A program made the position numbers and the translations under genes. A stretch of DNA of 64,000 nucleotides from positions 1 to 64,000 of the forward strand of contig JAPPNJ010000074.1 in assembly GCA_028818705.1 (NCBI GenBank), read 5' to 3'. The notes beneath the pieces were generated by a model, which searched no databases, was not told the origin of the DNA, and saw nothing but the letters and a program-made list of their open reading frames with translations. Below, piece by piece: positions 29,548-38,067 of this stretch. Positions within the stretch are counted from its first letter, which is position 1, and every line of letters begins with the position of its first letter. Origin of the DNA: Candidatus Poribacteria bacterium. GTDB taxonomy: Bacteria > Poribacteria > WGA-4E > WGA-3G.

Positions 29548-31107
29548 TTATCGGTCTGATGTTGAAACTTTCACTGTAACATAACCACCACCGCGGCCAT
29601 CTGGCGATTTGACATAGAGGAGAACCTTCTCTTTATTCTCCTTCTTCAGTTTCGCGACGAGTTTGGAATATGTTTCAAGATTGTCAACCGGCATCCATTC
29701 CATTTCTTGAATGAGATATCCGGGTCTGATGCCTTCCTTTTCAGCATCACCACCCTCTGCGACCTCTGTGACAACCACACCTGATTCGTCTGAAGCGTAT
29801 CCATAACGCTCAGCAACTTCTGGCGTCAGATTTCGAACGCGAATACCTGCGAACAACTCCTCTGATTCCGTGCGAAACGTTCTTTGTTCAGATCTACCAA
29901 CGACTTCTGCGGTTCGTTCTGCCAATTTAACAGTGAGCTCCTTTTCTTGATTTCCGCCTCGAAGTACTGTTAACTTGACAGATTTGCCCACTTTTGTGCC
30001 AGCAACAGTGTGCATCATATGCTGTACGTCTTGAACCGTTTTGCCGTCAAATTCAAGAATAATATCACGAGGTTGGATTCCAGCTTTTTCGGCAGGGCTA
30101 TCATTAATAACTCTATGAACAACAACACCGCGTGGGGACTCAAAGTGTAGTTCATCTGCTAAATTATGATCCACTGCGCCCATATAAACACCGAGCCAAC
30201 CGCGAACAACTTTTCCCTTTTCAATGAGATCTGGCATAAGTTGCTGCACCATGTTACTCGGAATAGCAAAGCCGAGACCGATATTCCCCATGGAAATGCC
30301 CCCCGTGGTAATCAGCGTATTAATACCGATTAATTCGCCGCGAATGTTAACAAGCGCTCCACCACTGTTCCCTCGGTTAATTGGGGCATCTGTCTGAATG
30401 AAATCACTGTACCTAATTCTACCGCTGAACTCATCTCTGCCTTTCGCACTAACGATACCGCGTGTCACACTCTGAGAAAAGCCAAGTGGCGACCCGATTG
30501 CAATAACCCATTCACCCACCTCAAGGGCGTCCGAATCACCGAATTGTAGGGAAGGTAGATCATTTTCATCAATTTTGATGAGTGCGATATCACTACCACC
30601 ACCATTACGTTCTGCGGGGTCGCTCCCGACTAATTCCGCCTCATACTTGCGACCATTTGCTAAGATAACAGTAATGTCATCAGCACCATCAATGACGTGA
30701 TTGTTCGTTAAAATATAACCGTCTTCACGGACAATCACGCCAGAGCCAAGACCCGTGACGGGTTCGGGTTGCGTCTGTGGATTAGATTCAGGACCGAAGA
30801 AGAATCTGTAGAAGTCGTCGCCAAAAGGGTTACTCGGCTGTTGACTGTTAGTTCGTTGTGTTTTCGTTGTAACTTGCACAACAGCAGGACGCGTCCGCGT
30901 TACTAAATCAATAAACGCTCGATTCGCGCGATCCAAATGCTGAAAATCTTCTGATGTTTGTAGTGTGTCATTCGTCTGCCCGACGGCAGTTTGCAGCGTA
31001 AATTCATCTGTACCCCGTTCGATAACAATTCCCGCTACGACGATGAATGCTGCCAAAATCAAAAATACCCGGACAGGGTTGCGCAGTGTGGTTCTGAGCT
31101 TAGACAT
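29548..31107 (-). CDS. Do/HtrA-type periplasmic serine protease with two PDZ domains
   Basis: A 519-residue envelope protease. An N-terminal signal anchor (VFLILAAFIVVAGIVI) is followed by a trypsin-like domain with the triad H137 (TNNHVID), D173 (SDIALIKID) and S248 (NRGNSGGAL). Two PDZ domains follow: the first has RGWLGVYMG and SPAEKAGIQPRDIILEFDG, and the second has VVVTEVAEGGDAEKEGIRPG. The architecture equals DegP/DegQ/MucD proteins, which degrade or hold misfolded periplasmic proteins. ATG at 31107 follows AGGAGGTATATCTT. The 177-bp gap upstream contains an inverted repeat with ACACACCTA / TGGGTGTGTCT arms at 31194-31254. Confidence 0.95.
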   Translation of the reverse strand: MSKLRTTLRNPVRVFLILAAFIVVAGIVIERGTDEFTLQTAVGQTNDTLQTSEDFQHLDRANRAFIDLVTRTRPAVVQVTTKTQRTNSQQPSNPFGDDFYRFFFGPESNPQTQPEPVTGLGSGVIVREDGYILTNNHVIDGADDITVILANGRKYEAELVGSDPAERNGGGSDIALIKIDENDLPSLQFGDSDALEVGEWVIAIGSPLGFSQSVTRGIVSAKGRDEFSGRIRYSDFIQTDAPINRGNSGGALVNIRGELIGINTLITTGGISMGNIGLGFAIPSNMVQQLMPDLIEKGKVVRGWLGVYMGAVDHNLADELHFESPRGVVVHRVINDSPAEKAGIQPRDIILEFDGKTVQDVQHMMHTVAGTKVGKSVKLTVLRGGNQEKELTVKLAERTAEVVGRSEQRTFRTESEELFAGIRVRNLTPEVAERYGYASDESGVVVTEVAEGGDAEKEGIRPGYLIQEMEWMPVDNLETYSKLVAKLKKENKEKVLLYVKSPDGRGGGYVTVKVSTSDR

Positions 31108-31193
31108 AAGATATACCTCCTGTGTAATTTAGTATTAGCTCCGATTTCTGGATGACCGAAACCATTTTTTAAATTATTTTATGTTTACGTCCT

Positions 31194-31254
31194 AAAGACA
31201 CACCTATTAGAAAATAAAGTTGCAAAAAAGTTTGAAAAAAATGGGTGTGTCTGA
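31194..31254. repeat. Inverted repeat upstream of the HtrA gene
   Basis: AAGACACACCTATT on the left and AATGGGTGTGTCTGA on the right can form a long stem around an A-rich loop. It may terminate the DUF1232 transcript or hide an HtrA promoter element; the sequence does not decide. Confidence 0.45.
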
Positions 31255-31284
31255 GAAATACATTTCTGGTAGGACGCTATTTGT

Positions 31285-31635
31285 TTACTGACCTCGTGAA
31301 ATCCGATCCACATGTTCTTGGACAACGTGCTCAGGACATAGCCGAATAAATAACCAAGCACCCGGCACAAGAATCACAAAAGCACCAATAAAAAGATCGT
31401 CAATACGACCAAAAATCGGGATAAAATCGAAATCAAGAGGATTCACTAAGTAGGCAAAAGCAAATACAACCGCCACCAATTCAGCAAGGATGAGAATCGC
31501 CTTCCGATAGATTGGAACGCGTTCGTCGCCAAACAGCCGCCACGCTAATCTGACAAAATTTGGGAAATGGAGAAGGAGCCGTAAAAATCGAAAGGGACCT
31601 CGACTTCTACCTCCGAAGAAAAAAGGGTTTATCAT
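31285..31635 (-). CDS. YkvA/DUF1232 family membrane protein
   Basis: A 116-residue small membrane protein. The central region AILILAELVAVVFAFAYLVNPLDF is followed by DFIPIFGRIDDLFIGAFVILVPG, the DUF1232 signature (NPLDxIPD-type with GxxDDL). The N-terminus is basic and aromatic (MINPFFFGGRSRGPFRFLRLL). The function of the family is unknown. It is on the same strand as, and 177 bp upstream of, the HtrA gene. Confidence 0.85.
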   Translation of the reverse strand: MINPFFFGGRSRGPFRFLRLLLHFPNFVRLAWRLFGDERVPIYRKAILILAELVAVVFAFAYLVNPLDFDFIPIFGRIDDLFIGAFVILVPGAWLFIRLCPEHVVQEHVDRISRGQ

Positions 31636-32020
31636 ACTTTAAAGTTTACCAAACCCATTTTTTAGATGCAAATCAATTTTTGCAGAATTGCGCGACTACG
31701 AACCGTGCGGTTGGCTGGAATGCTAATTGTCCTCTGTTTCTATGTTAGATTCGATTTCACCTGTAATTGCCTTTTGTCAGGTGTTGGGTTTCACTGGTTT
31801 TTTTCGGTAACGGGCGTATTGATGGAGTGTCGGTTTTCTGTGAGATGTTATGGTTTGCGTATTATCCGTTCAACCCAACCTACACACTTAGGCAATTTTG
31901 ACCTTTTGACCATAGGATGCTCTGTTATAGAGGAAAAACCGTAAAAGACACAAACGTTCTTGTGGCACAACCTAACAGGTTATGCTACGAAAGAGCAATA
32001 TGCGTCTGTCCTAAATTAAC
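31636..32020. other. Gene-free stretch with a TTGGGTTT/AACCCAAC inverted pair
   Basis: No convincing coding frame. GGTGTTGGGTTTCACT at about 31778-31793 and GTTCAACCCAACCTACAC at about 31868-31886 form a loose inverted pair about 110 bp apart, probably a decayed mobile or palindromic repeat. The sigma-70 promoter of the next gene lies at the right edge. Confidence 0.4.
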
Positions 32021-32049
32021 TTGAACACGCCACTTTTTTCTGATATACT
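32021..32049 (+). promoter_or_regulatory. Sigma-70 promoter of the isomerase-like gene
   Basis: TTGAAC at 32021-32026, a 17-bp spacer, and TATACT at 32044-32049, located 42 bases before the start codon. Confidence 0.75.
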
Positions 32050-32090
32050 ATCAACCGCAAAATAGTACATGCCACACAAAAGGAGAGATT

Positions 32091-32876
32091 ATGGCAACAC
32101 AAAACATGCCTTCTGCGCAGCAAATCGCAGCGCAACTTTATACGGTTAGAGAATTTACCAATACTGAAGCTGACATTGTAGCAACGATGAAAAAAGTCCG
32201 GCAACTTGGATATGAAGCGGTGCAGTGTTCAGCACTCGGACCGATTTCGCCTGAGGCACTGAAAAATATCGTTGACGGTGAAGGCCTCAGTATTATCGCG
32301 ACACATACTGATTACGCTCGGATGTGCGATGAACCTCAATCCGTGATTGACGAACATCAATTGTGGGAGTGTAAGCACGCCGCAATAGGTGGACTTCCCG
32401 GTGAATATCGTACCGCTGAAGGATACGCCAGATTCGCGAAAGAGGCATCTGAAGTCGCAGCACGCCTCGCCGAAGGTGGAATAACTTTTTCCTATCACAA
32501 CCACAGTTTCGAGTTGGAACGCTTTAACGGGCGTACTGGGTTAGAGATTTTGTACGCCGAAAGTGATCCCAACTACTTTAAAAGCGAGCTGGATACATAC
32601 TGGATTCAGCACGGTGGTGGCGACCCAACAGCGTGGATACGAGACTTAAAAGGACGCGCTGACATCATACATCTCAAGGACATGGCGATGCAAGGTTCCA
32701 CACAACGCTTTGCTGAAGTTGGCGAAGGCAACCTCAATTGGAGCGCTATTATAAACGCTTGTATCTACGCAGGTGTTGAATGGTATATCATCGAACAGGA
32801 TACCTGTTATGAACGCGATCCGTTTGAGAGTTTGGGCATCAGCCTCAAAAATCTGAAAGAGATGGGTTTTGCTTAG
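32091..32876 (+). CDS. Sugar phosphate isomerase/epimerase family TIM-barrel protein
   Basis: A 261-residue cytosolic protein of the xylose isomerase-like TIM barrel family (AP_endonuc_2). It begins QQIAAQLYTVREF. Metal-site strands include ITFSYHNHSFELERFNG, YFKSELDTYWIQHGGGDP, DIIHLKDMA and the final WYIIEQDTCYERDPFESL, carrying the E/D/H ligands expected for the family. Members isomerise or epimerise sugars or inositol; the substrate is unknown. ATG at 32091 follows AGGAGAGATT. It is probably monocistronic, between its own promoter and a strong hairpin at 32933-32956. Confidence 0.9.
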   Translation: MATQNMPSAQQIAAQLYTVREFTNTEADIVATMKKVRQLGYEAVQCSALGPISPEALKNIVDGEGLSIIATHTDYARMCDEPQSVIDEHQLWECKHAAIGGLPGEYRTAEGYARFAKEASEVAARLAEGGITFSYHNHSFELERFNGRTGLEILYAESDPNYFKSELDTYWIQHGGGDPTAWIRDLKGRADIIHLKDMAMQGSTQRFAEVGEGNLNWSAIINACIYAGVEWYIIEQDTCYERDPFESLGISLKNLKEMGFA

Positions 32877-32896
32877 ACAAACCATTTTTGACTAAC

Positions 32897-33054
32897 TATG
32901 GTAGATTTTAGAATTAATTAGACATTGTAAACGGGCGAGGTTAGAAACCTCGCCTACCGCGACGGGGGTGTGCTTCGGGTTGGGGACTTAGGGGAAACAC
33001 CCAAGCAAAAACACCCCTATGAAAACTGTCTATATATTTATATAATCCACCATA
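32897..33054. mobile_element. MITE-like element with imperfect TATGGTRGATT ends
   Basis: The left end TATGGTAGATTTTAGAA, followed by TTAATTAGACA, and the right end (reverse complement TATGGTGGATTATATAAAT, followed by ATATAGACAGTTTTC) form imperfect inverted repeats of about 30 bp around a 158-bp non-coding element. Related single ends occur at 11253-11273 and near 46513. The internal hairpin at 32933-32956 probably also ends transcription from the isomerase-like gene. Confidence 0.55.
32933..32956. terminator. GGCGAGGTT/AACCTCGCC hairpin
   Basis: A perfect 9-bp GC-rich stem with a four-base loop, 57 bases after the isomerase-like gene stop. There is no T-tract, so it may be a repeat rather than a classical terminator. 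Confidence 0.5.
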
Positions 33055-33242
33055 AATAGAGGGTGAGTCTCCTTATGCAACTAACTCGACGTGTTCCAAC
33101 ATGCTCGCAAACTAAGAAGGACTCATCCTACAGCTTAAAACCAAGAAGAACTAAATGTTACAATTTTGCTGATATGCTGCCGTAGTGTGTGTAGGAAACC
33201 CCGCTGAATTGCCCTACAGGTGCTGAAGTTTCTAATTTTTAT

Positions 33243-33271
33243 TTGACATTGCCCCTGGCTTATGATACAAT
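33243..33271 (+). promoter_or_regulatory. Sigma-70 promoter of tRNA-Pro
   Basis: TTGACA at 33243-33248, a 17-bp spacer, and TACAAT at 33266-33271. The tRNA begins 28 bases after the -10 box. Confidence 0.85.
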
Positions 33272-33298
33272 TATACGCGGACAGAACCTGATTTTTAA

Positions 33299-33372
33299 CG
33301 GGGCGTGGCGCAGCCCGGAAGCGCGCTTGAATGGGGTTCAAGAGGTCGCTGGTTCGAATCCAGTCGCCCCGA
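33299..33372 (+). tRNA. tRNA-Pro (anticodon GGG)
   Basis: A full cloverleaf. The acceptor CGGGGCG pairs with CGCCCCG, the D stem is GCGC/GCGC, and the anticodon stem CTTGA pairs with TCAAG around the loop ATGGGGT, giving anticodon GGG. The variable loop is 5 bases, and the T stem GCTGG encloses TTCGAAT. The discriminator is A and CCA is not encoded. Hairpin repeats begin two bases downstream (33374). Confidence 0.97.
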
Positions 33373-33373
33373 T

Positions 33374-33443
33374 TAATGTAAGGCAAAGACAAAAAATTAA
33401 TGTAAAGTTAAGACAAATTTTACCCGTGTGGGTAAAAATTTAA
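33374..33443. repeat. AAGACAAATTTTACCCGTGTGGGTAAAA hairpin repeat beside the tRNA
   Basis: A partial copy (AATGTAAGGCAAAGACAAA) is followed by a full one (AATGTAAAGTTAAGAC, then AAATTTTACCCGTGTGGGTAAAAATTT). The stem TTTTACCC/GGGTAAAA covaries with TTTTGCCC/GGGCAAAA at 39.3 kb. It may also act as the tRNA transcript terminator. Confidence 0.7.
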
Positions 33444-33503
33444 TATGTAATACCAGCTTGCAAGCCAGATATATTCGATCTTTGCCTGACAGCCACGCAG
33501 TAA

Positions 33504-34853
33504 ATGTACGGAAAAGAGGGAGTCGCAGTAGTGGACAAGTCATATATTAACGTTGGCATTTTAGGGTGGGGAACCGTCGGTACCGGCGTTTCCAAAATTC
33601 TGATGAATCAGCATGCCCTTATTGCCAAAAATAGTGGGACGGACTTAAATCTAAAAAAAATAGTGAAACGGACGCTCCCTGCCACGCGCCAAGGGGTTGA
33701 ACTCCCCGCAGATTGTCTAACAAGCAATCCGGCGGAAGTCGTTGACAACCCAGATATCGACATTGTCGTCGAACTTATCGGGGGTGTTACAGAAGCACAT
33801 AGCCTCATCAGACGCGCCATCCAAAACGGTAAACATGTCGTTACCGCAAACAAAGCCCTCTTAGCAGAACACGGTGGTGAATTATTTCAACTTGCCTCAG
33901 AACATCAAGTGAGTCTCAATTTCGAGGCAAGCACGGCAGGTGGTATTCCGATTATTAAAACGCTACAGGAAAGTTTCGCTGGCAACCAGATCCATTCCCT
34001 CTACGGCATTGTAAATGGCACATGTAACTACATATTAACCGAGATGCACGAGCGCTCGGTCAATTTTTCGGACGTGTTGAAAGCCGCACAGGACATGGGC
34101 TACGCTGAAGCCGATCCAACCCTCGACGTTGAAGGTATTGACGCTGCCCAGAAACTCATCCTTCTGATAGCTCTCGCCTATCGGAGCAGCATTTCGCTCC
34201 CGCAACTCCACGTCGAAGGTATTACAAACATCACCGCACAAGAAATTCAATATGCCCGTGAACTGGGTTATGTCATCAAACTGCTCGCTATTGCGAAGTT
34301 GACAGATGGAAATTGTGTGGAAGCGCGTGTGCATCCAACACTCGTGCCGGAGCGGAGCCTACTTGCGAACGTCGGTGGTGCATTTAACGCAGTTTGCGTC
34401 ATCGGGGACGCGGTTGGTCCAACGCTGTTTTATGGGCAAGGTGCTGGGGAGATGCCGACTGCAAGCGCCGTCGTTGCCGATATTATCGATGCAGCCAAAT
34501 CTGTGCAACAAGGGGTGAGCACACCCATTTCGCAAGCGTGGCTTGCCGGTGGACAGGCGGAAGTCGGTTTTGCTTCTATTGACGACATAGCAACGCGTTA
34601 TTACATCCGATTCGTCGTTGCTGATCGACCAGGGGTTCTTGCGAAAATTGGCACGATCTTAGGGAACTGGCAAATTAGTATCGCTTCTGTTATACAGAAG
34701 GATCCACATGGCATGGATACGGTATCACTTGTTATGCTGACACACACGGCGCGGGAAAAGAACATGAAAGCAGCACTCTCGCAAATTTATGCTCTTGAAG
34801 AGGTGAAAGGGGACGCACAACTCATCAGGATCGAAGAAGAAGTCGCTTTTTAA
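33504..34853 (+). CDS. hom: Homoserine dehydrogenase
   Basis: A 449-residue NAD(P)-dependent enzyme reducing aspartate semialdehyde to homoserine for threonine and methionine synthesis. Rossmann motif GILGWGTVGTGVSKIL is near the start. KHVVTANKALLAEHG carries the conserved lysine, and GIVNGTCNYILTEM with GYAEADPTLDVEGIDAAQKL are substrate-site signatures. A C-terminal ACT domain (RFVVADRPGVLAKIGTILG) suggests feedback regulation by an amino acid, commonly threonine. A GTG at 33531 could be an alternative start. No lysC or thrC lies next to it. Confidence 0.96.
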   Translation: MYGKEGVAVVDKSYINVGILGWGTVGTGVSKILMNQHALIAKNSGTDLNLKKIVKRTLPATRQGVELPADCLTSNPAEVVDNPDIDIVVELIGGVTEAHSLIRRAIQNGKHVVTANKALLAEHGGELFQLASEHQVSLNFEASTAGGIPIIKTLQESFAGNQIHSLYGIVNGTCNYILTEMHERSVNFSDVLKAAQDMGYAEADPTLDVEGIDAAQKLILLIALAYRSSISLPQLHVEGITNITAQEIQYARELGYVIKLLAIAKLTDGNCVEARVHPTLVPERSLLANVGGAFNAVCVIGDAVGPTLFYGQGAGEMPTASAVVADIIDAAKSVQQGVSTPISQAWLAGGQAEVGFASIDDIATRYYIRFVVADRPGVLAKIGTILGNWQISIASVIQKDPHGMDTVSLVMLTHTAREKNMKAALSQIYALEEVKGDAQLIRIEEEVAF

Positions 34854-34959
34854 GTTGCGTATATCTCCATATATTATGAATGTAGTAGCCATCTTTGCCA
34901 TCTGCCTATAGTGGCAGAGAGTCCATGCAACTTCTCCTAACAGATACTTGAGGTGAAAA

Positions 34960-35511
34960 TTGAATATGAAGGAAGGCATAAGAGATACGTTAGTATTCGA
35001 CGTGAAAGACCTTCGACACGAGGACTTCAAGCAATATGAAGCACTTGTGCCACCCGAGACCCTCGGTCTGATTTATGAGGAAGCAGAATTTGCCAGTCCG
35101 CTATCATGTACAGTTCTTTTACTTCTCCAAGGAGGCAACAATATTTGTGTGACAGCCGACATCACTTCAACGCTTTCAGCGGAGTGTCGACGTTGTGTTA
35201 AGCCGTTTGAAATTGATGTAGCTACTACGCTTAATCTGTTCTTCTCTTTCGGCGATGAATCTTCGGAAGAAGACGAAGCGGATGTGCGATACTACGACGG
35301 AGAAACATTAGACATTTCAGAAGATGCTCGGCAATCACTTATTCTTGAAATACCGATGTGGCCGCTCTGCTCTGAAACATGCGAAGGGCTCTGTCTACAG
35401 TGCGGTACAGAACTTAATGGTGGTGCATGCTCTTGTGAAGCCGAGAATGAGGCACCGGTAGCGGCTTCCAATCCGTTTTCGGTACTCTCAAAGATGCTGG
35501 AAAATAGTTGA
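34960..35511 (+). CDS. yceD: YceD/DUF177 family protein
   Basis: A 183-residue protein of the DUF177 family that habitually precedes rpmF. In plants and bacteria it is linked to 23S rRNA accumulation. It contains VTADITSTLSAECRRCVKPFEID (CxxC), an acidic stretch, and a C-terminal ICSETCEGLC-type region (LCSETCEGLCLQCGTELNGG), which is the second cysteine pair region typical of the family. The start may be TTG 34960 or ATG 34966; GAGGTG at 34950-34955 fits either. rpmF follows after an inserted 181-bp repeat element. Confidence 0.9.
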   Translation: MNMKEGIRDTLVFDVKDLRHEDFKQYEALVPPETLGLIYEEAEFASPLSCTVLLLLQGGNNICVTADITSTLSAECRRCVKPFEIDVATTLNLFFSFGDESSEEDEADVRYYDGETLDISEDARQSLILEIPMWPLCSETCEGLCLQCGTELNGGACSCEAENEAPVAASNPFSVLSKMLENS

Positions 35512-35527
35512 AACAATAAACTCGTAT

Positions 35528-35708
35528 AGGACTTACGCAAATTGAGTAAAAAAGCAATGTATTTCACCAAAAAATCGCTATTTCAGCTATTTAATCCCTG
35601 AATCCCCCAACCCCCTTTATGAATCAGAATCAACGGTATGAATGCCGTATGGCATTCACCGCCTCTTATCAGGGGGTAGGGGACTTTAAGAGGAAATGCG
35701 TAAGTCCT
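35528..35708. mobile_element. MITE-like element, second copy of the AGGACTTACGCA family
   Basis: AGGACTTACGCA at 35528-35539 and TGCGTAAGTCCT at 35697-35708 bound a 181-bp element inserted between yceD and rpmF. Its interior differs from the 966-1114 copy and contains the ATCAACGG hairpin (35628-35661). The flanking bases read TAT...AAA, so a TA target is possible but not proven. Confidence 0.7.
35628..35661. repeat. ATCAACGGTATGAATGCC hairpin repeat, copy B
   Basis: Same stem as copy A (GAATGCC-GTAT-GGCATTC), here followed by ACCG. It sits inside the MITE-like element. Confidence 0.75.
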
Positions 35709-35728
35709 AAAGATAAAGGAGAAAACTC

Positions 35729-35914
35729 ATGGCGCACCCAAAGCGGAGAACGTCAAAATCGAAAAAAAGAATGCGTAGAAGTCACAACGCACTCCATGAC
35801 AAAGCGATAAGTGTTTGTTCATACTGCGGGGAGACTATGATATCCCATCGTGTCTGTCCCGAATGTGGGTACTATAACGGACGCCCCGTGCTAAAATCCG
35901 CCGACGAGGCATAG
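35729..35914 (+). CDS. rpmF: 50S ribosomal protein L32
   Basis: A 61-residue basic ribosomal protein: MAHPKRRTSKSKKRMRRS, followed by a zinc-binding CSYC...CPEC pair and GYYNGRPVL. Length and motif order are those of zinc-containing L32. ATG at 35729 follows AAAGGAGAAAACTC. It precedes fabH directly; plsX, which often sits between them, is absent. Confidence 0.98.
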   Translation: MAHPKRRTSKSKKRMRRSHNALHDKAISVCSYCGETMISHRVCPECGYYNGRPVLKSADEA

Positions 35915-36018
35915 ATGGAGCATCGGTTAACACATAACTGATCCTGATTTTTTAGTAAGTTTTGGCTCTCGGCTCGCAGGCGGCATCTTATAACGCCAAA
36001 AACTTCAAGAGAGATATA

Positions 36019-37014
36019 ATGACGCAACTTCGACATGCAACAATTACGGGGACAGGCTCTTACCTCCCTGAGCAGGTTATCACTAATTTCGACTTGGAGA
36101 AATTGGTCGATACCAGCGACGAATGGATCCGTCAACGGACAGGTATTAGAGAGCGGCGTATGGCTGAAGACGATGAGGCTACTTCCGATCTTTGCGTTCG
36201 TGCTGCCCGCTGGGCTATTAAGAATGCCAATATCAATCCGCTTGACATCCAAATGATTCTCGTTGCTACCGTTACGCCAGACACGTTTTTCCCCTCAACG
36301 GCGTGCTACGTCCAGAAAGGCATCGGTGCTAAGCACGCCTCTGCAATGGATATATCCGCTGCATGCGCTGGCTTCCTTTATGGGCTGGATCTCGCAGATG
36401 GATTGATCAGATCTGGACGATATGACACTATTCTTGTCGTTGGTGGTGAGATTTTTAACAAAATCGTTGATTGGAGCGATAGAGGCACATGTGTTCTCTT
36501 TGGAGATGGCGCAGGTGCTGCCGTGGTCCAAGCCACGGATGAACCAAAAGGTATTCTCGCATCTTATATCGGATCCGATGGTGATTATGCAGACATTGAC
36601 CTCCTCGGTATCCCTGCAGGCGGTTCGAGAATGCCAGTCACACAGAAAGCAATCGACCAAAAGTTAGATAAGATTCAGATGAATGGACGAGAAGTCTTCA
36701 AATTGGGTGTCCGGCTCATGCCTGAAGCCGCCCACCGTGTCCTACGTCAAGCGAACGTCAATATTGAAGATATTGATTTGTTAATCCCGCATCAAGCGAA
36801 CTTGCGCATCATTGAGGCAGTCGGTGATAGACTCGGTGTGCCACGAGAAAAGGTTTACATTAACGTTGACAAATACGGTAACACCTCTGCAGCGACAGTG
36901 ATCATCGCTTTAGACGAGGCTATTCGTGAAGGCAGAGCAAAACCGGGCGATCTACTTCTGCTTGTGACTTTCGGAGCAGGCTTAACATGGGGAAGTACGC
37001 TCCTACGATTATAG
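36019..37014 (+). CDS. fabH: 3-oxoacyl-ACP synthase III
   Basis: A 331-residue condensing enzyme that starts type II fatty acid synthesis by joining acetyl-CoA and malonyl-ACP. The catalytic cysteine is in DISAACAGFLYGL, the histidine in LLIPHQANLRII and the asparagine in KYGNTSAATV, the C-H-N triad. The start at ATG 36019 (MTQLRHATITGTGSYLP) follows AGAGAGATATA and gives normal length. It heads the fabH-fabD-fabG-acpP-fabF block. Confidence 0.98.
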   Translation: MTQLRHATITGTGSYLPEQVITNFDLEKLVDTSDEWIRQRTGIRERRMAEDDEATSDLCVRAARWAIKNANINPLDIQMILVATVTPDTFFPSTACYVQKGIGAKHASAMDISAACAGFLYGLDLADGLIRSGRYDTILVVGGEIFNKIVDWSDRGTCVLFGDGAGAAVVQATDEPKGILASYIGSDGDYADIDLLGIPAGGSRMPVTQKAIDQKLDKIQMNGREVFKLGVRLMPEAAHRVLRQANVNIEDIDLLIPHQANLRIIEAVGDRLGVPREKVYINVDKYGNTSAATVIIALDEAIREGRAKPGDLLLLVTFGAGLTWGSTLLRL

Positions 37015-37123
37015 CCGCCAGCCATTAGTAAAGAGGCTCTATCTAATTCTATTAGTTTTCTGTTTGATTTGAGGATTTTAGAAAACCGAAAGGGTCCCGC
37101 CGACATCCATTCACGAAATAAAA

Positions 37124-38062
37124 ATGACACAACTGGCGTTTATTTTCCCAGGGCAAGGTTCACAACAGGTCGGCATGGGTGCAGAATTGGCACAAAACTA
37201 CCCAATTGCTGATGCTACCTTTGAAGAAGCCGATGCAGCCCTTGGACGCGGATTAAAGCAACTCTGTTTTGAAGGACCGGAGGCAGATTTAAAAGAGACC
37301 GAAAATACACAACTTGCAATTTTGACTTGCAGTGTCGCAGCGCTGCGAGTGCTAAAGGAATACAATATTACTCCTAATGCTGTCGCGGGCCACAGTTTAG
37401 GGGAGTATTCAGCACTCGTAGCAGCGGAAGCACTTGATTTCTCAGATGCATTACGGCTGGTACACGCACGCGCAAGCTTCATGGCGGAAGCAGGAAAAAC
37501 ACAGCAAGGCACGATGGCAGCGATCCTCGGAATGGAAACTGAACAGCTTCAAACACTCTGTGAAACGGCTGCCGGGATTGTCAATATCGCCAATTACAAC
37601 TGTCCTGGACAACTCGTAATCTCTGGAGAGGTTGATGCAGTTGACCACGTCGTTTCTCTCGCCAAAGCCGAGATTGGCGAGAGGCGGTGCCGTCCATTGC
37701 CAGTAAGTGGTGCGTTCCATTCCCCACTGATGGCGCCAGCACAACAAAAGTTTAAAGCTGTCCTCGATTCAGTGCCGTTGCATTCACCTCAAATTGATAT
37801 TGTGATGAACGTAACAGGTAAATCTGCCACGGACGCAGATAATATTAGGGAGTTTCTATCTCAACAGATAACACAGCCCGTTCAGTGGGGAAAAACGTTG
37901 CACACTATCAAGAATACCGGTATTACGCATTTTGTCGAGGTTGGACCAGGAAAGGTTTTGTCGGGTTTAGTAAAACGCACGCTTTCCGAAAGCAACGCCA
38001 TGAATGCTGAAGACCTTAAAACGCTGTCTCTCGTGACAGACGAATATGGAAGCGATAAATAA
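37124..38062 (+). CDS. fabD: Malonyl-CoA:ACP transacylase
   Basis: A 312-residue enzyme loading malonyl groups onto ACP. It starts TQLAFIFPGQGSQQVGMG. The nucleophile serine is in AGHSLGEYSAL, and the catalytic histidine is in SGAFHSPLM. HFVEVGPGKVLSGLVKR closes the domain. Spacing to fabG is 5 bases, so the two are co-translated. Confidence 0.98.
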   Translation: MTQLAFIFPGQGSQQVGMGAELAQNYPIADATFEEADAALGRGLKQLCFEGPEADLKETENTQLAILTCSVAALRVLKEYNITPNAVAGHSLGEYSALVAAEALDFSDALRLVHARASFMAEAGKTQQGTMAAILGMETEQLQTLCETAAGIVNIANYNCPGQLVISGEVDAVDHVVSLAKAEIGERRCRPLPVSGAFHSPLMAPAQQKFKAVLDSVPLHSPQIDIVMNVTGKSATDADNIREFLSQQITQPVQWGKTLHTIKNTGITHFVEVGPGKVLSGLVKRTLSESNAMNAEDLKTLSLVTDEYGSDK

Positions 38063-38067
38063 AAACA

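Noticed and set aside
31190..31260. A heat-shock promoter for the HtrA gene in the inverted repeat
   Set aside because: No -35/-10 pair with proper spacing was found on the minus strand.
35619..35810. A reading frame starting NQRYECRMAF across the repeat before rpmF
   Set aside because: The frame is a translation of the hairpin repeat and overlaps rpmF in another frame; the same peptide arises from other repeat copies.
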